This document shows, one piece after another, positions 1-14,037 of a stretch of 64,000 nt of DNA. Source of the DNA: Kudoa neothunni (Eukaryota; Cnidaria); contig OZ199838.1 in assembly GCA_964304625.1 (NCBI GenBank), positions 496,001-560,000 of the forward strand. The letters are read 5' to 3'. The position numbers were made by a program, and so were the translations under genes. Below the pieces are notes generated by a model. That model searched no databases. It was not told the origin of the DNA and saw only the letters and a program-made list of their open reading frames with translations. The stretch's first letter is position 1, and every line of letters starts with the position of its first letter.

Positions 1-1992
1 GATCCACTCGTTACCGTTACAGCTGGATTACATAAGCTATTCAAACAATCCTTGGTAATTTTTTTAGATTCTTGTTCCAGTAAGATGTATGTCCAAGAAT
101 TTTCTAATATTTGACCTGAAGCAGCGACAAATTTAAGCGTTGTTGTCTTTCCCTTATCATTTTCTGAGGTTTCTATTGTTATTTCATTCCCAGTAGCTAT
201 TTAAATTCATTATTATTATAAAAATAAAAACAAATTACTTAATATTTCATTGCTTTTAACGCAGTTATATCCTTTTGGGCAAACAGTTATTTTGTAGTTC
301 GTTTTAGGATCAAGGTTTATTATATTAAAATTGCCATTACAAGCATCAGAACAAAATTTTTTGCCTTCACAGGTAGCAGGATACATCGGTGAATAATTTC
401 CAGTAGATGAATAATAGAGATCACATTTTGCCTGATTAACTCTTTCATCGGAAAATGAACTAGATGGACTTAGAGTTAGTGCATTATGTTGACCAGAAAA
501 TGTTAGCGTTAGTTCACCAGTTTTTATTATTTCTTCTCCTATATAAACTTAGAAATATAGAGTTAATATTTAGCGTTACCTTTAGTTTTGAAATAGAAAT
601 AACGATGGTAATAATTAACTTCAGGAGAATCTAATGTTGTAAGTCCTTTTATTTTAACTTTTAAAATATATTCTGTTAGTGGCAGTAGAGAGCTCAAACT
701 GATTGTTTTGAATCCATTACACCCTCCATTACATGTTGGATCGTTCCAATTGTCTTTAATTCCCAGATTTTTCTCTATTATTTTAACTTCTAAAATATCT
801 ACTCCATCTACCACAGCGACATCCCCGATTTCATTTTTATTTGAATTAGTTAAATCTACCGTTACACCATCCGTTCCAGTGATAGTAATAGTGGGTTGCC
901 TGCCGACTATAGAATCGATAAGAAACATCTGATAAATTACAATTTACATGTGATTATTTGAATAAACTCTTTTGATGTTATCTTATCAAGGGGTTTAACG
1001 AGTACTTGGGCGAACTTTAAATCTTTCTCATGATATAAGGTCGCTTTGTAGCAAGGCTGAAGACAGGGTCCAGCTCTATTCATTCCTGAGCAATTAGAAG
1101 AAAAATGGGAGTCATTAATATTTTTAATTCCAAAGTAACAAATTTGTGAAGGTTTCGGATTTTGGAGTGTAATTGTATAATAATAATTAATGCCGTTGTC
1201 TTTTGACCCAGTTGCAATAAACCAATCCTCATCAAGGTTTTTTGGACTCAATAAAATTTCTGATGACACATTGTCGACTTCAACCACATACGTAGGTTGA
1301 TATGATTTAGAAGGTAATGTAATTGATTTTTCTGTATAAAAATCAGTCGATGATGGTTGACTATGTTGTGAAGCAGAAACTCCTTTGACAGCCAACTCTC
1401 TGCTTTCTTTCCTTTGAACAGAAAGAGTGAATGTATTATTTTTTATGGTTGCTGTCTGCAAACTCTTTATGTAAAGATCTGTTCGATTATATTAAAATAT
1501 TATCAAATAAATTAATATACCTTTTATAGAAAAAACTTTATTGATGGGGCATTTTTTTACAACAGTATCATCCTTACCTTGGCACCATTTTATATATTTA
1601 ATGGATTTAAACTCTTGACCACTGAGATTTAATTCAACTTTTTTACATTTGTAAATACACATTTTTAAATTTGGATCCAATTTTGTATCACTTATGCCTG
1701 TATTACACTTGGAAGAGAAGTCGATTGTTTCCTTAGTTTTTCCATAATATACGAGTGCACAATGTTTGAAGCTATTCTCAATATCATATCCAGAAACTGA
1801 AATAATATATTTCTCTTTATTATGTGAAAAATTAACTTTCATTATATTATTATCAATATTATCAGAGATCACATTTTTTGTACATAACACTAATAACGAT
1901 TAATATATATGATCTCAAAGAAAATTACGTGTGAAAATGACGAGATATATTGTAGAAGCATATCGTTGTCTCAAAGACAATCTTATCATCAT
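1..1992 (-). CDS. Cysteine-rich Fn3-like membrane receptor, left copy (5' part; continues beyond window)
   Basis: First six exons, read on the minus strand: 1992-1929, 1889-1521, 1478-948, 906-580, 538-239 and 196 to the window edge, joined by GT-AG introns of 39-42 bp, all in phase 1. Exon 1 encodes a signal peptide (basic start MMIRLSLRQR, then hydrophobic YLVIFTLLC across the first splice). Each later exon encodes one domain of about 100-175 residues that ends in a C-x2/3-C motif and a strand like LLPLTEYILKVKIKG, which resembles the last strands of a fibronectin type III domain. No frame breaks are seen in these exons. It is the paralogue of the plus-strand gene starting at 12036: every exon boundary matches, and exon 2 is about 70% identical in protein with all cysteines kept. 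Likely a type I surface protein by analogy with the right copy; its membrane anchor lies outside the window. Ligand unknown. The start is the first ATG of a short ATG run shared by both copies. Confidence 0.78.
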
Positions 1993-2378
1993 TATCTTAC
2001 TATTTGTGAATTAACAAAAAATAATTTGTTTAAATTTGTGTCGATATGAATGGAGGAATTCAGCTTTCTAATTTTTCATACGTCCAATTCAATTATAAAA
2101 TAACCAGCTTCGATCTTACGAAAAGATAATAACTATTCAAATGTGACAAAATTTTATATGAATAGACAATCATCCTTTCGATTATTATTGATTATTTCGG
2201 ATGCCCCAACCATCACGTTTATCATTCATCTAAACGATTTTTGTAATATACATGAGATATTATTTTAATATTATAAAACGTACATAATTTATAAAAATCC
2301 CATGTGACTGATTTACGATTAGTCAATAAGCATAAAAAAAATAATTTTGTAAACTGCATAATTGATAAATTTTAGGCC

Positions 2379-2541
2379 GAAGTTATTTACATGGTAAATT
2401 TAAAACCCAAATATCATGTAAATGTGCACTACGAAAATTTTAATTCCGCCCGCTCTTGCTCGCAAGTCATATACAGATTTAATTAAATATAGTCTAAACT
2501 AGTGACATCTGAATAGTATTTACCATGCCAATAGCAACTTC
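2379..2541. repeat. Small MITE-like repeat (left-arm copy)
   Basis: About 163 bp bounded by imperfect inverted ends: GAAGTTATTTACATGGTAAAT at the left and, reverse complemented, GAAGTTGCTATTGGCATGGTAAAT at the right (positions 2379-2399 and 2518-2541). No coding capacity. Related sequence occurs at 11487-11649 (mirror copy), about 45995-46275 and about 55685-55850. No clear target duplication. Confidence 0.55.
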
Positions 2542-3302
2542 CTTTATTTTGGGATAATCGCTAATTGTATTTTTAGGTATTACAATGTAAGAAAAATTAG
2601 TCAATGTTAAATTAGAATTACACTTTACTATTCAATAATGCCTAGTTTTTAAAAAATATAAAATATTCGTATTTTCTAAAAACTTATTTTAATGTAAAAA
2701 TATTTACTTGGTTTTATAAATTATTATATAATATTTTTGGTTGAAATAAAGAAATTGTGTAACCATTTGCCTAAAAAATTAGGCGACCATTATTATTTGG
2801 CGTTATTTTGAAAAAATGATTAATTTATATTAAATAATTATTGTAAAAAAATATCACAATTAAATATTTTTTATATACGTTAAACAAAAATATATGTAAC
2901 TCCTGAATTTTAGAATAAAATAAAATTGAATACCAAAAGTTTGACGTTTACGAACACTTGTCATCTGTTTCATTTTAAAAATACATTTTTCATAAGGAAC
3001 AAGTATACATAATTTTATAAAATTATCGTGATAATTCAAAATAAATTTAATTTTATATACTTATGTAAAATTAATAATATATTACTTGCTATGATGACGA
3101 TATTTATGAATTATTATACCTCACAAATAAATAATAATTTATTATATATTTAATTTATTTTAATTCCATTAAAATTTATTAATGAAAAGATTAACTTCGA
3201 ATATGGAAGTTTAGAGAATTAGGTTTACTCCTTTATTTCAATGAATCTAATTATTTTACAACATTATTATTACTCATTACCTTTAAATATCGAAGGGAAT
3301 AA

Positions 3303-4936
3303 TAAATTCATGGCAGTGGCTATTCTCATGGAAACGAATAACTCCACCGTTATAGGCGATATGTCAAATCTGACTTCATATTTGAATTGAGCTATTTTTA
3401 ATCTAATTTTTATGTAATAATTGTTTGAAATTTAAAGAATAAAACTTCAACACTTTGCCTGCCCTATTTACACTGTTCATTAGTGGTACACTCACGTTTT
3501 TTAGTCTAATATTAGGTAACATAAACATTATAATTGAAATGAAACGTAAACATATCTAATCATGGTTAGAAACCTTTAGTTTAATACGTTTTCAACGCAC
3601 GCAGTTAACTTAGAATAAGTCATCTCCAATCATTTACGAAACGTGTATGTTTCTATCTAAACATTTTTTAATATAAATTTAACAAAATTGTCGGCAATTA
3701 ATGGATATTAATTGGATTCAAACCATTTTACACCGATGTAAACCACTTTTCATATGTATCTGTAAGATTGTACCATAATTTCGGTGAATTTTCGTTGTTT
3801 TATCCCTACAAATGTATTTACTTTAATCAGAAGTACGAGAAAGATTTTCATGGTGCCTATTCGTGAATACAGAACTTATAAATACAGGAACCTATGAGTT
3901 TAAATTTAAGAGTAAACCTATACTTGTTGATTTAAACTCAATTATCAATTTTTAACAAGCAGGGTGATTCTGAATTTTCTGCACTAATTCCTCTGGTATC
4001 GTTTCAAGGGGTAGATTTATAAAATGAAAATTGTTGAATGGTGATTTTTAGGGTACGTTGGTTTGGCTATTGTAAAGCGAGCCAACGAAGAAATGTAGTA
4101 AGTATTTATAATAAACAATGTTGGAGTTAAAATAACGGTTAATTCGTCCTTGAGCGTTTTGAATTGTTATGAATAGTTTCATTTTAATATTTTTAACATT
4201 TGTTTCCTGATACTGAGAGATGTGTAATTTTAATAGTTCAGAAAAATCAATTTTCACTCCAATGAAGAATTGATCAACTTATCCACCCGCCATGGTTGTT
4301 TAGTTGTACGCCCAAAAAATTTATCCAAAATAACCACATTTGAAATTTTAACAGTACAATAATATTTTTTAATAAAAGGTATAAGTTTGAGAAAATCAAT
4401 TTAAAAGTGATTCATAGGAAGCAATAATGACACCAATTTTCAGACTTATTCCACGCAATTGGTGTTTTATATCTTACAAAAGCTTAAATTTCTCTTCTAC
4501 AATTTAATGTAATATATAAACTAGTTCTACAGATTTTAGTTATTTCTAAGTTTTTTTAAATTTAGAAATAGTCCCACGAAATAGAACGTCCCACAACCAA
4601 ATAGGATTCACGCGCATATTCAGACATGGTGGGTGACAGTGACACAAGAATGCACGAACAGAACGGTTTCCAATTATTAGAATATGTTTTTACATTTTAT
4701 TTTAATTATAATGTTTATATTACATAATATTAGACTCAAAAACGTGAGTGTACTACTAGGGAACAGTGTAAATAGGGCAGGCAAAGTGTGGAATTTTTAT
4801 CCTTCAAATTTCAAACAACTTTTACACAAAAAATTAGAATAAAAATGGCTCAATTCATATATGAAGTCAGATTTGAAATATCGCCTATAACGGCGGAGTT
4901 ATTCGTTTCCATGGGAATAGCCACTGTCTAAATTCA
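3303..4936. mobile_element. Non-autonomous DNA transposon with long TIRs and 8-bp target duplication
   Basis: The element proper is 3311-4928, flanked by the direct 8-bp duplication TAAATTCA at 3303-3310 and 4929-4936. The terminal inverted repeats are about 250 bp long and start with CAGTGGCTATTCTCATGG on the left and CAGTGGCTATTCCCATGG (reverse complement) on the right, after two or three extra terminal bases. The right arm of the palindrome keeps the empty site (one TAAATTCA, around 10718-10730 on the other strand). An 8-bp duplication fits hAT or P-like transposition. No transposase is visible; one 69-codon ORF at 4048-4257 has no recognisable similarity. Confidence 0.85.
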
Positions 4937-5210
4937 ACGCTTATATTTTTAAACTTATTCACACATATTTAGGGATAACAATATAGAATGGCAATTCATT
5001 CAATAAAAAAGCACAAGTGAGCACATAACATAAGATAAATAATTTAAAATTAAAATGTTTAATTTCTATAAAAATATTATTCAATAATTATATTTGTGAC
5101 CCCATAGTCGATTAATAGCATTCTTCTTGAAGGTATTAAATTGAATTTTTAACTAACACTCCTCTTCTTCTTCCATGAATTTTTTAGTGGACCTCAGCAA
5201 GCATCTATTT

Positions 5211-8200
5211 CAGTGGTTCTCTACAAATTTTTCTCTCGCACCCCCAGGCAACCGCCGAAATTATGTCCGCACCCAACATTAATTCACGGTATCAAGGATT
5301 AAAAAAACCAGTTCTCTAATACGACCTTAATTTATACATTTATATTTAAAGTATTAATTATTCTTAGGATTAATTGAATTTTATAAAAATTAAAATTGAA
5401 ACAATCGTTTGAGAATTCGATTGATTAATTTTTCATACGTAAACTTAAAAATACTAAAAAATATTTTGAATTATAAAAAAAATAGTTAATTTTATCTTTT
5501 AAAAAGTTTATTTTGAAAATAAATTAAACCTATTGATTTTAAATCATTTACGTACAAGATTCAAAATATGAATTAAATGGACACGCACGAAAATCAATAA
5601 ATCCATTGAATAAACATTTTAGAAACAACAAAAAGGATCAAATATTCTTTAATTATCTACTTTCGTTTTCTATGCGACCGTTAAGTAACAGTTAAATCGT
5701 GGTTCTTTGTTAGTTAATGAGATTTGCAAATCATTCTCGGGATTTAACAAATTTCTATATTGGTTTTTTATATGCAACGAAAATGAAAAACCTGACTCAC
5801 ACAACCGAATAGTGGAAAATGGAACCAGAATATTCAACGCTCGTTTTGCAAGGGATGGGTAAGCAGTGTGAGCATGACGCCATAATTTTTCAAGTGTATT
5901 TATGTCATATACGAGTGTCATCACTTGACATTTTTGCAAATCAATTAGCTCTTCTATATCGTGATCGTCATTAAGTATATATTTCAAATTTAAATGAGAA
6001 TGAGTTGATGATCCAAATGTCAGTTTCGTACAAATTTCTTGCCGAAAAATACCCATCGAATAAGAGAATCAACGTTTTAACCCATTAATTGATATTGTTC
6101 ACTTTCCATCACCTTAGTAAAATTATGTTTTTTCTATAAGTAATTATTATCTGGAAGTTTTGCTCTTAATTGTTTATTATATTGCAAAATAATATCATTA
6201 TATAAATTTTGGCTTAATTTAAAAAATAGAACCCTGAATGGGTTAAGATGGTGAACAACGTCAGCCATTACATTTTTTCTAAATTTTTGATTATTTTCAA
6301 CCTGAAAAACTTTTTCAAGAGATGAAAAGTTTTCGAAACTTTCAACTTGTATTCTTGAGCTCCACAGAAGTAATTTCTTACGAAAAGCACGCAGTTTTTT
6401 GGAGGTTCTCACAATATTCATTTCGTTCTCTTGAATTAAATAATTCAAATCGTTAATATATAAAAATATATCTTTCAAGTAGGCCAGTATTTTTAAAAAG
6501 TTCGGCTCCTCATAAGCATCAACCAGCTCTGATTTTGATTTGCTAAAAAATTCTTTGATTTTGTTTCTAGGGCTAAAAAATCTTTCCAAGACTTTAACTC
6601 GAGAAAGTCATCTAACTTCGGTATGAAATAATAAAACTGAAGAATCGGCGTCAAATTCACTTCAAAAAGCCTTGAACAAGCGATGATATAAAGCTCTTCT
6701 AGGAGCAAAGTTAACGATTTTCACACATACATCCACACTTTTCTTAAAATTATCCGGTAAAGTCTTAGACTTCAACGCTTGACGATGAAGGGAACAGTGT
6801 GTAATCAAAATATCGAGTACTTAATTTCTGATCAATGAAACAAATCCAGATCTATTACCTAGCATGACTGGAGTTCCGTCAATACAAACAGACCCCATTC
6901 GATTAAAAGAGATGCACATATTATTGAAAAAATATTTCTTTGTATTAAATATGTATTTCACGCTTGTTGTGGATTCAAGAGTTTTACAGAAAAGAAACTC
7001 TTCCTCCATTGGGTTTTCCTTTATGTAGCAAACAAAGCAGATAATTTGACTACAGTTTTCAACGCCCGTGGATTCATCCAACTGTATTGAAATCTTTAAA
7101 GGTGATGATTTGATATCCAAAATTATTTGATTAAGAATATTCTCTCCAAGCGCACCGATTCTATTTCAAACAACATTATTCGACATAAGAACCCATTTAA
7201 GTTTATTTGCAGTCTCATCATCAAATGCAATTCGTGCTGATTCAATAATTCAAGGTTTTCTAAGATTCTCTGTGACTGTGATTTTTTTTACTAGTTCAAA
7301 AGCAATTTTTAAGGATGCCATAAGCAAGGGTTTATCCAAAGAAACAAATTCTAATTTTTGACGTGTATCCTTCATATCGTAGCGAATCCTTTTATTTTTC
7401 AATGAATAAAAATCATTTCCTATCTGTAAACTTCCACCGTGTTTAACTCGTAAATGCTATTCAGGTTTTGATGGTTTCAGATTTGAGTTGGAAAATGTTG
7501 GACTACAAAGCACACGACGTGGTCGATCAATCCCATCAATAACAATTTTAGTGAAACCATAGCGATTTTTTTCCTCCTTCTATTTTCTAATCTTTTGCTG
7601 ATCAACTATAATTAAAATGTAATGAATATTAAGAGAGAGATTAGGGAAGCAGAATCCAGATTTATCCTGTTTATGATTATTGCATCCACAAAACAATATC
7701 AGTATAAATTTTTTATGCTTAAAACATAAAAAATGGATGTATCAATATTTTATTTATTTAAAAATCAAATCTAAATTGTTAGGTTTTTAAGCGAGGAAAA
7801 TAAATCGTTGAAAATTAACAAATCCAGACCAATACCTGAGTCCAAAACGTGATTAATAAATGTTAATAGTATGTGGGCGACAATGAAAATACGTAGAATT
7901 ATTATAATAGAAATCATGCTAACCATAAATATTCAATACAAATTCAAAAAACTTATTGTAATAATGAATGCAATGGAGCTCATTATCTATATAATAAATT
8001 TTATACTATCTATAATTTTTTATGATCCAAATTTTTATTTAAAACTGAAATGATTTCGTGAAATGTGCCACAAAGTGGTAGATGCACACGGTTCTGATAA
8101 ATAATTTTTTTAATATATATCATTTATAAATAATTTTTCAACAGTATTTGTTATACCTTTTTTTAGTATAATGAAAAAAACGGAAGCATTATTAATAATA

Positions 8201-8593
8201 TATAAATGATAACTCTCGAATGTTAGAAATAAGAAAGCCAAACACATTAACACTCACCTCTTAATAAATATTAAATATATGTCGGCGGAATATTTTATTA
8301 AAATGTATTAAATAGAATTATCCACTGTTGATCTAGCAACCACTATCATTAGGTAAGATTCGATACTAGAATATATTGGCCAAAGTTCATTTTTAGTATC
8401 GATACATCTAATATTATTTGTTTCTTACTGTGTCGTCGCATAATTAACAACCAATTATCTTAACAATTAAACGGTAATAACTTTGTATGTTTAACAAATT
8501 ATTGGACCAAAACTTCACCATCATGAAACTTGCAAAAAGATTATTTCTACATTCATTTTTTAATGATTTTCGCACCCCCGTAGGGAACCAGTG
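5211..8593 (-). mobile_element. hAT transposon, ZBED5-like, decayed
   Basis: Minus-strand pieces at about 7480-5670 read like the hAT transposases domesticated as ZBED5: KISIQLDEST with the catalytic-site aspartate, then SVCIDGTPVMLGNRSGF near 6850-7120, and further pieces at 6134-6708 (HLNPFRVLFFKLSQNLYND) and 5670-6056. The ends are short inverted repeats, CAGTGGTTCTCTAC at 5211 and CACTGGTTCCCTAC (reverse complement) ending at 8593. Several stops and frame changes break it. The flanking 8 bp do not match, so its ends or target site have mutated. It sits at the centre of the inverted duplication, directly against the left arm boundary. Confidence 0.8.
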
Positions 8594-10450
8594 ATTTTAA
8601 AGGAATCCTTAAACCATCAAAGGGACATACAGAAAATAATTTAGCTTTCTATGAATTATGAACAAAATACGTCTTTTGAGGTCGTTGAGTGTCCCACCTC
8701 GGATAGGCATGGTTAAAAACTTATTCCTAAAAATAATTAGAGCATTTCTGCCTATTTGTAATTGAGTTTAATACCCCGAGTAATATAATTTCTTCGAAAT
8801 TTTTATATCCTTCACAAATCCCATTATGCAAAAATTTCCATTATCCAATTTTATTGTTATTAAATTTCCGCCCGGTTGAGAACCCCTATATTAGATAATT
8901 AAAACTAATTATTGAGAAAATTGGATAAACTATAACTTTAGATGCATCGCATATAATAATGAGGATGTACCTTAACTACAGTTTGACTTTATTACGGAGT
9001 AGGGGGAAGCGTAGAAGCAACGATCCGACAGGGATCGGGTAATGATAATTTATCTCATTTCTTTTATTATGACTTTTAAAATAATATGGAAATAATGAAA
9101 TTACAAAAATCAAAATATCAAAAATGGAATTAAATTTTTCTTCCCAGTTCAGATCGATAAGAATAATTGATTGCTTAATATTTTTTTATTTGTCAAACAA
9201 TGAATTAGTCTCTATACTTGTTCGACAATAACCTGGAAATTTTGGTTTTCCTATATTTTCATTCTAGTTAGCATTAATTTTTTATTTTTTCAAAGTTACT
9301 CACACATATTTCTATACTTTACCTTGTTATGAGTATGAGAGGATATAATGTTTTAAAATGGATTAAATTTCCCACGTTCCTCTTAAAAGACACTTTCTAG
9401 GTTTCTTATATGGTAAATTTATTTCGTTATATAATTTTACTATGTAAAATTCAATGCTTTGATTAGAAAAGGTCACTTCAAGAATTCTACAAGATACTCT
9501 AATTACTATAATTTTTACCGCTTCTATTTGACAAAATAAATTAAATATTTAAGAACCGATTACATACATGTCCTCGTATAAATGTATTAACGTTAATTGC
9601 ACTCTTATTTGTGACCGAAAAAAATTATTTTTTTAATAATTTTAATTTACATATTGCGTTTAGGCATTAAACTTAAATCCCTCTTTTAAATGAGAAATTT
9701 TTTGCCAATAACATCGGGTTCTTTAGTAGGAATAGTAAAAAATCATTAGAACTGATCTATTGTCGGTCTATGGAACATATAATATTTGTTAATATATGTA
9801 CAATAAAGACGAGAAAACTGACCGCTTTGAACTGGGTTGAACAACTCCAAAAACTGTATGCCGCTAGTATTATAAAAAAGCATCCAATTAGCGGATAAGG
9901 ATAAATTGTGGGGGGTGATGGGTATCCTTTATAAGGAAAAAGAAAAAACAAGCACCGTTTACTAACAGGAGATAACTAGAAACTAAACAATAAGTATTAA
10001 TCGGAGTCTAGTAATTATAATTTGGATACAAATGGATCAAATATTATGAATTTAACGACGTAGTTACGGAGAAAGAGTGCGAGCGAATAATGTATTTTTG
10101 AAGGGGAAACTTCACGTAATAATTGATGACATCTATATATAATTTTATGATACGAAAGCCCCATCAGAGGGAATGATCGGAGAACCTTGTTGATGGATCC
10201 GGGATATTTGGTTTAACACTTTGCCAAGTAGAAATAGGGGTGAGAGATCCTTTAACGAGGTTCGGTTATTATTTCTCCAAGCATCAGATATGGAAACTTT
10301 AACCCAAATTATCCAAAATGAAACCAAACCCAGTTCTTTTTACTATGAGGACGGATAGGCAACCTGCAATTATTTGGGATCATTGATGTACAGACATACC
10401 ACAACCAGCAACTCCGAAGAATATGTTGGGAAAACAATAACAAATTAGAA
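8594..10450. other. Palindrome-centre DNA without identified gene
   Basis: AT-rich sequence between the hAT copy and the right arm. A second hAT-like end may lie at about 8870-8895 (GGTTGAGAACCCCTA, resembling the reverse complement of a CAGGGGTTCTCAA-type terminus). Short ORFs at 9757-9951 and 10145-10327 on the minus strand have no recognisable domains and I do not call them genes. Confidence 0.5.
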
Positions 10451-13400
10451 GCTTGCTGAGGTCCACTAAAAAAAAATTCATAGAATAAGAAGAGGAGTGT
10501 TAGCTAAAAATTTAATTCAATATCTTCAAGAAGAATACTTTCGATCGACTATGGGATCACAAATATAATTATTGAATTATATTTTTATAGGAATAAATAT
10601 TTTTATTTATTTATCTTGTGTTATTATATGCTCACTCGTTCTTTTATTATCGAATGATTTGCCATTCTCTATTGTTATCCCTAAATATGTGTGAATAAGT
10701 TTAAAAATATAAGCATTGAATTTATTATTTCTTTCAATATTTAAAAGTAAATGAGTAATGAAAATGTTGTAAAATAATTTGATTAATTGAAATAAAGAAG
10801 TAAATCTAATTCTCTAAAATTCCATATTCGAAGTTAATCTTTTCATTAATAAATTTTAATGGAATTAAAATAAATTAAATATATAATAAATTATTATTTA
10901 TTTGTGAGGTATAATAATTCATAAATATCGTCATCTTATCAGGTTATATTTTATTAATTTTATATAAGTATATAAAATTAAATTTATTTTGAATTATCAC
11001 GATAATTTTGTAAAATCATGTAAACTTGTTTCTTATTAAAAATAAATTTTTAAAATGAAATAGATGACAAGTGTTCGTAAACGTCAAACTTTTGGTATTT
11101 AATTTTGTTATGTTGTAAAATTCAGGAGCTACGAATATTTTTGTTTAATATATATGAAACATATTTAATGGGGAAATTTTTTTATAATAATTATTTAATA
11201 CAAATTAATAATTATTAACAATAACGCCAAATATTAAAGATCGCCTATTTTGTTAGGAAATTGATTACATAATTTCTTTATTTCAACCAAAAACTTTATA
11301 TAACAATTTATAAAATAACGAAAATATTTTTACATTAAAATAAGTTTTTAGAAAATACGAATATTTTATATTTTTTGGAAACTAGGCATTATTGAATAGT
11401 ATAAGTGTAATTCTAATTAAACATTGACAAATTTATCTTACAGTGTAATACCTAAAAATACAATTGGAAACTTTCCTAAAATATAAGAAGTTGCTATTGG
11501 CATGATAAATACTATTCAGATGTCACTAATTTAGATTATATTAAATTATATCTGTATATAACTTGCGAGTAAGAGCTGGCGGAATTAAAATTTTCGTAAT
11601 GCACATTTACATTATATTTGGGTTTTAAAATTACCATGTAAATAACTTCGGACTAAAATTTATCAATTATGCAATTTATAATGTTATTTGTTTATGCTTA
11701 TTGACTAATCGTAAATCAACCACATGGAATTTTTATAAATTATGTACATTTTGTAATATGAAAATAATATTTCATGTATATTATATAAAATTTTTTGGAT
11801 CAATGAAGAACGTGATGGTTGGAGCATCAGAAATAATCAATAATAATCGGAAAGATGATTGTCTATTCACCTAAAATTTTGTCACATTTGAATAGTTATT
11901 ATCTTTTCGTAAGATCGAAGCTGGTTACTTTATAATTGAATTGGACGTATGAAAAATTAGACAGTTGAATTCCTCCATTCATATCGACACAAATTTAAAC
12001 AAAACATTTTTTGTTAATTCGCAAATAGTAAGATAATGATGATGAGATTATCTTTACGGCAACGATACACTTCTACAACATACCTCGTCATTTTCACTTG
12101 TATTTTTCTCTGAAATTATATATATATATATATATATATATTAATCGTGATTAGTGTTATGTACGAAAAATGTGATCTCTGATAATATTGATAATAATAT
12201 AATTAAAATTATTTTTTCACAAAGTGAGGGGAGCTATATTGTTTCACTTTCTGGATACTATATTGAGAATAGCTTTAAACACTGTGCCCTCCAATATTAT
12301 GGACAAACTAAGGAAACAATCGATTTCTCCTCCAAGTGTAATACAGGCATAGGTGGTACGCAAATAAATGATAATTCAAAGATGTGTATTTACAAATGTC
12401 AAAAACTCGAATTAAATCTCACTGGTCAAGAGTTTAAATCCATTAAAAACATAAAGTGGTGTCAAGGTATGAATGAAAATGATGTAAAAAGCTGTCCTAC
12501 CAAGATGGTTTTTGCTATGAAAGGTATATAACTTATTTGATAATATTTAATATAATAAAATAGATCTTTATATAAAGAGTTCGCTAACAGTAACAAAAGA
12601 AAATAATACATTCACTCTTTCAGTTCTAAGTAAGGAAAACAGCGAGTTGGTTGTCAAAGAAGATTCTGTTTCAAAATCCAGTCAACCATCGTCTACTGTT
12701 TTTTATACATCCAAGTCTATTACAATACATTCTAAATCACATCAATCTACGTATGTGGTTGAACTCGACAATTACCTACCAGAAATTTTATTGAATCAAA
12801 AAAATCTTGATGAGGATTGGTTTATTGCAACAGGATCAAATGAAAACAATGATAATTACTATACAATTATGCTCCAAAATCCAAAACCTTCACGAATTTG
12901 TTATTTTGGAATAAAAGATATTAATGACTCTCATTTTTCTTCTAATTGTTCAAAGATGAAGAAAGCTGGGCCTTGTCTTCAGCCTTGCTACAAAGCGACC
13001 TTATATCATGAGAAAGATTTAAAGTTCGCCCAAGTAATCGTTAAACCCCTTGATAAGATAACATCAAAAGAGTTTATTCAAACCATCACATGTAAATTCT
13101 AATTTATCTGATGTTTCATATCGATTGTATAGTCGCTACCGGTCAACCCACTGTGACTGTCACTGGAAAGAACGTGGCAACTGTAGTGTTAACTAATTTA
13201 AATCAAAATGAAGGAGTCAATAGTGCTGTAGGAGGAGTAGATATCTTAGAAATTAAAATAATAGAAAAATTCCTAGGAATTGAAGGTAATTGGAAAAATC
13301 CTACATGTAGCGGAGAATGTAAAACATTCGAGTCAATCAGTTTGAGCTCGCTTCTGCCACTTACAGAATATATTTTAAAAGTTAAAATAAAAGGACTTAC

Positions 13401-14037
13401 ACCGTTAGATTCTCCAGAAGTCAATTATTATCATCGTTATTTTTATTTCAAAACTAAAGGTAACTTTAAATATTAGCTCTATATCTGTAATTTCAAATAG
13501 GGGATGTATTAACAAAAACTGGCGGTCTTAAACCAACCACCACTTCTGACCAACATAATAAACTAACTCTTAACTTATCCAATTTATTTTCTGATGCAAA
13601 CAGTAATGAAAAACAATGTGATCTCTATTATTCAGTCGCTGGACGTGATACATCGATATATCCTGCTACTTGTGATGGAAAAAAGTTTTGTTCTGGTCCT
13701 TGTAATATCGTGTTTAATGTAATAAACCTTGATCCCAAAACAACATACAAAATAACTCTTTGTCCTAAAGGATATAATTGTATTGAAAGCACCGAGGAGT
13801 CAAGTAATTTATTTATTAAATTTAATAATAATGAGATTAAATAGCTACCGGAACCGATATAACAATAAGCACCTCAGAAGATGATGGAGATAACAAAACC
13901 AAGGCCACATTAACTGCTTCTCCAGCTGGAAATTTAGGATCTTCGTGGGCATACATCCTACTGGAAGAAGGATCCAATAAAGTTATCAAGGATTGTTTGA
14001 ATAGCGAATGCGATCCTGCTGTAACAAATGGACCTAA
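10451..14037. repeat. Right arm of large inverted duplication
   Basis: Mirror image of the left arm. It carries the promoter region and first exons of the right receptor gene. Positions 10451-12035 are AT-rich, without a gene, and include a (TA)n run at about 12117-12140 inside the first intron of the receptor, where the left arm has a shorter TA stretch. The matching boundary at the palindrome centre is the AGCAAGC/GCTTGCT junction at 10451. Confidence 0.9.
11487..11649. repeat. Small MITE-like repeat (right-arm copy)
   Basis: Mirror counterpart of the 2379-2541 repeat in the inverted duplication, with the same inverted ends. Its presence in both arms means it was already in place when the arms duplicated. 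Confidence 0.55.

Larger units (their letters stand above)
1..5202. repeat. Left arm of large inverted duplication
   Basis: The reverse complement of this segment matches 10451 to about 14037, apart from the 1.6-kb element at 3311-4928, which is absent from the other arm. Position 1 pairs with about 14037, so the arm continues beyond the window. Homology stops at 5202/10451 beside the end of the hAT copy. By hand count, upstream non-coding DNA is about 95% identical (10 differences in 191 bp around 2000-2220). Besides the receptor gene the arm holds AT-rich DNA with no further ORF from about 2000 to 3300. Confidence 0.9.
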
